Shown: piece by piece, positions 62,451 to 64,000 of the stretch
How positions within the stretch are numbered: the stretch's first letter is position 1
Layout of the letters: every line of letters starts with the position of its first letter
Origin: Hippophae tibetana
Lineage: Eukaryota; Streptophyta; Magnoliopsida; Rosales; Elaeagnaceae
Length of the DNA stretch: 64,000 bases
Reading direction: 5' to 3'
Assembly (NCBI GenBank): GCA_037013495.1
Contig: CM072810.1
Location: forward strand, 58,328,843 to 58,392,842
Notes under the pieces: generated by a model
What the model was told of the DNA's origin: nothing
The model's input: only the letters and a program-made list of their open reading frames with translations
Database searches by the model: none
Made by a program: the position numbers and the translations under genes

Positions 62451-64000
62451 TGTTTTTGGTCTTAACTTTTCAAAGCCCATTAAAAACAAAAACTTAAAAT
62501 TATCTTAAAATATATTATAAAAATATTTAATTAATAATTTCATAAATTAATTAAAGTTTGAATAAATATTTTAACATAAAATATAATTTTAGATTTATGA
62601 AAATGTGTGATTAAATGCATGAATGCAATCCTATGTGTCGTAGTTATAAAAAACATACTTGAAGTACGAATATCTGGAACTTGAATATTTGTTCGACTTT
62701 TCTTGATAAACTTGATAGGAGGCCTAAAAACAAATTTACAAGTAAATATTTTGTCCACGAAAATAGCCAACACTCATAGTCCTTACAGAGATGATGATAT
62801 TTTATTAGATATGAAAATTTATTGATATCTTTCTTCAACAATTATGGGTCATAAGAATCACTTTTGTGAAGATTTCAAGTTTTACATAGAAACAACATAA
62901 AATAAGTATCATGGCTTTATACTTTCTAAAAATATATTATTGTATCAATTAAATATGGTTAAACACTCAAGTAAAAAGTAATATAGAGGGAACAATGAAG
63001 GCTAAATATCCCTTAGATTTATTGGGTGTATTGCTGATAACTAATTTTAGTTTTCAATTTGATATTGTGATGTATCTCAAAAATAAAAACCTATCTTTTT
63101 AAAATATTTTTCTTATCGCTAATGCAATTCTCCAATATTATTATAACAAAATTGTAGTTCTCTTATTTTAATTTTTCTTTCTTTCTTTAAGTATCTTAAG
63201 GAATTTAATCCGAGTCTAATCCGATGATGTAATCAATTCAAATGAATTTAAATAAAAAATATCAAATTTTTTCGATTCGGGATAAGGTTTGATTGATACT
63301 GGAATTCATTTATAAATTATTATCATTTAAAAAATATGATATATATAGCATTTAAATTTTATATTAGTATATTTCTATCAAAATTTATTATTCATAATCA
63401 CAACTAAGAAAAAATTGGAAATATGTTTGGATAATTATTAAATTATTATAGAGATTAAAATTTATATTTATTTTTTAAAACTAAAATAATAATTTATTAT
63501 AATTTTAGCAGTATAATATTTAACTATAATATATTATAAAATAAAAAATATATTTATTTATAATTTTAATTATAACTCGGTCCAGATTATATTATAGTGG
63601 ATTATAAAATCTCTCATTCTAAATTCAATCTAAAATCAAACGAATTATATACTTTTCAATCTAAATTCAATCTAATTACATAATATATTAATCCAATTCT
63701 ATTTGAATTCATTGGATTTGATTATATTCAGAAATTTGATGAAAATGGTCAAATTATTTATTATATATATTCTCACCAACTTCTTAATATTATGTACAAT
63801 TTTATAATAATTTACTAAAATGTATATCAATCTCTATATCATGAATTACAAGTAAAGAGTCCTTATATACTAATGACTAAACTTGTTGAATAAGTTTATA
63901 TTAGCTAGGCAACGTAGTAAACTAATGTAAGGATTACAACATTTGAGTATACCACTTGTAACTAACTTTAAGTAGCATATCATAGTTTAATATCCCCTCT
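62451..64000. other. AT-rich flank with no gene seen
   Basis: This stretch is AT-rich with many short poly-A/T and TA runs. Reading frames are short and have no recognisable family. There are two copies of tctaaattcaatctaa about 42 bp apart (63618 and 63660). No satellite unit appears here, so the array does not resume on this side within the window. Part of it could still be LTR, depending on where the LTR ends. Confidence 0.6.

Noticed and set aside
62540-62841. Two overlapping 65-77 codon minus-strand frames in the right flank
   Set aside because: They overlap each other in different frames in AT-rich sequence and match no family I recognise.

Overview
The window is plant nuclear DNA, most likely from a eudicot. 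Positions 1-56250 are one uninterrupted, AT-rich satellite array. Positions 56251 to about 62450 hold a decayed Ty1/copia LTR retrotransposon on the minus strand. The rest, to 64000, is AT-rich and shows no gene. The plant assignment rests on the SIRE/Maximus-like gag-pol, the primer-binding site complementary to plant initiator-Met tRNA, and the plant-type telomere motif TTTAGGG inside the satellite unit. I cannot fix the species. No intact host gene, tRNA, rRNA or CRISPR array is visible.

Satellite (1-56250). A unit of about 873-874 bp repeats head to tail 64 times (70-55903), with a 69-bp partial unit at the left edge and a 347-bp partial unit at the right. One unit carries an 85-bp deletion. 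The units are organised into higher-order repeats (HORs) whose multiplicity changes along the array: an old diverged trimer (944-6184), dimers (8808-13963), a trimer pair (13090 to about 18330), a near-identical trimer pair (20077-25318), a near-identical tetramer pair (27067-34056), a dimer run of more than six copies with a nested double-dimer period (34057-46297), and another dimer run (48043-53284). Old diverged units lie at the left, the freshest copies at about 20-45 kb, and the last units at the right edge resemble units near the left. This fits unequal exchange or segmental amplification acting most recently in the middle. Short reading frames of 60-90 codons recur in every unit on both strands. 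I treat them as by-products of the tandem structure, but one plus-strand frame deserves a test.

Retrotransposon (56251 to about 62450, minus strand). Read from high to low coordinates it has a 5' LTR (inner edge near 61346), a primer-binding site (61332-61343), a 53-bp leader, gag from an ATG at 61278 with two CCHC knuckles and a coiled coil, a DSG protease, an integrase core with D,D(35)E, a reverse transcriptase with YVDD, and RNase H. It is dead: there are four in-frame stops, a deletion that removes the integrase zinc-finger region and changes frame, and a frameshift at the end of pol. The 3' part, including the 3' LTR, is missing, and the element abuts the satellite directly at 56250/56251.

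The window therefore looks like the edge of a large satellite block, possibly centromeric or pericentromeric heterochromatin. That location is an inference the sequence alone cannot prove.
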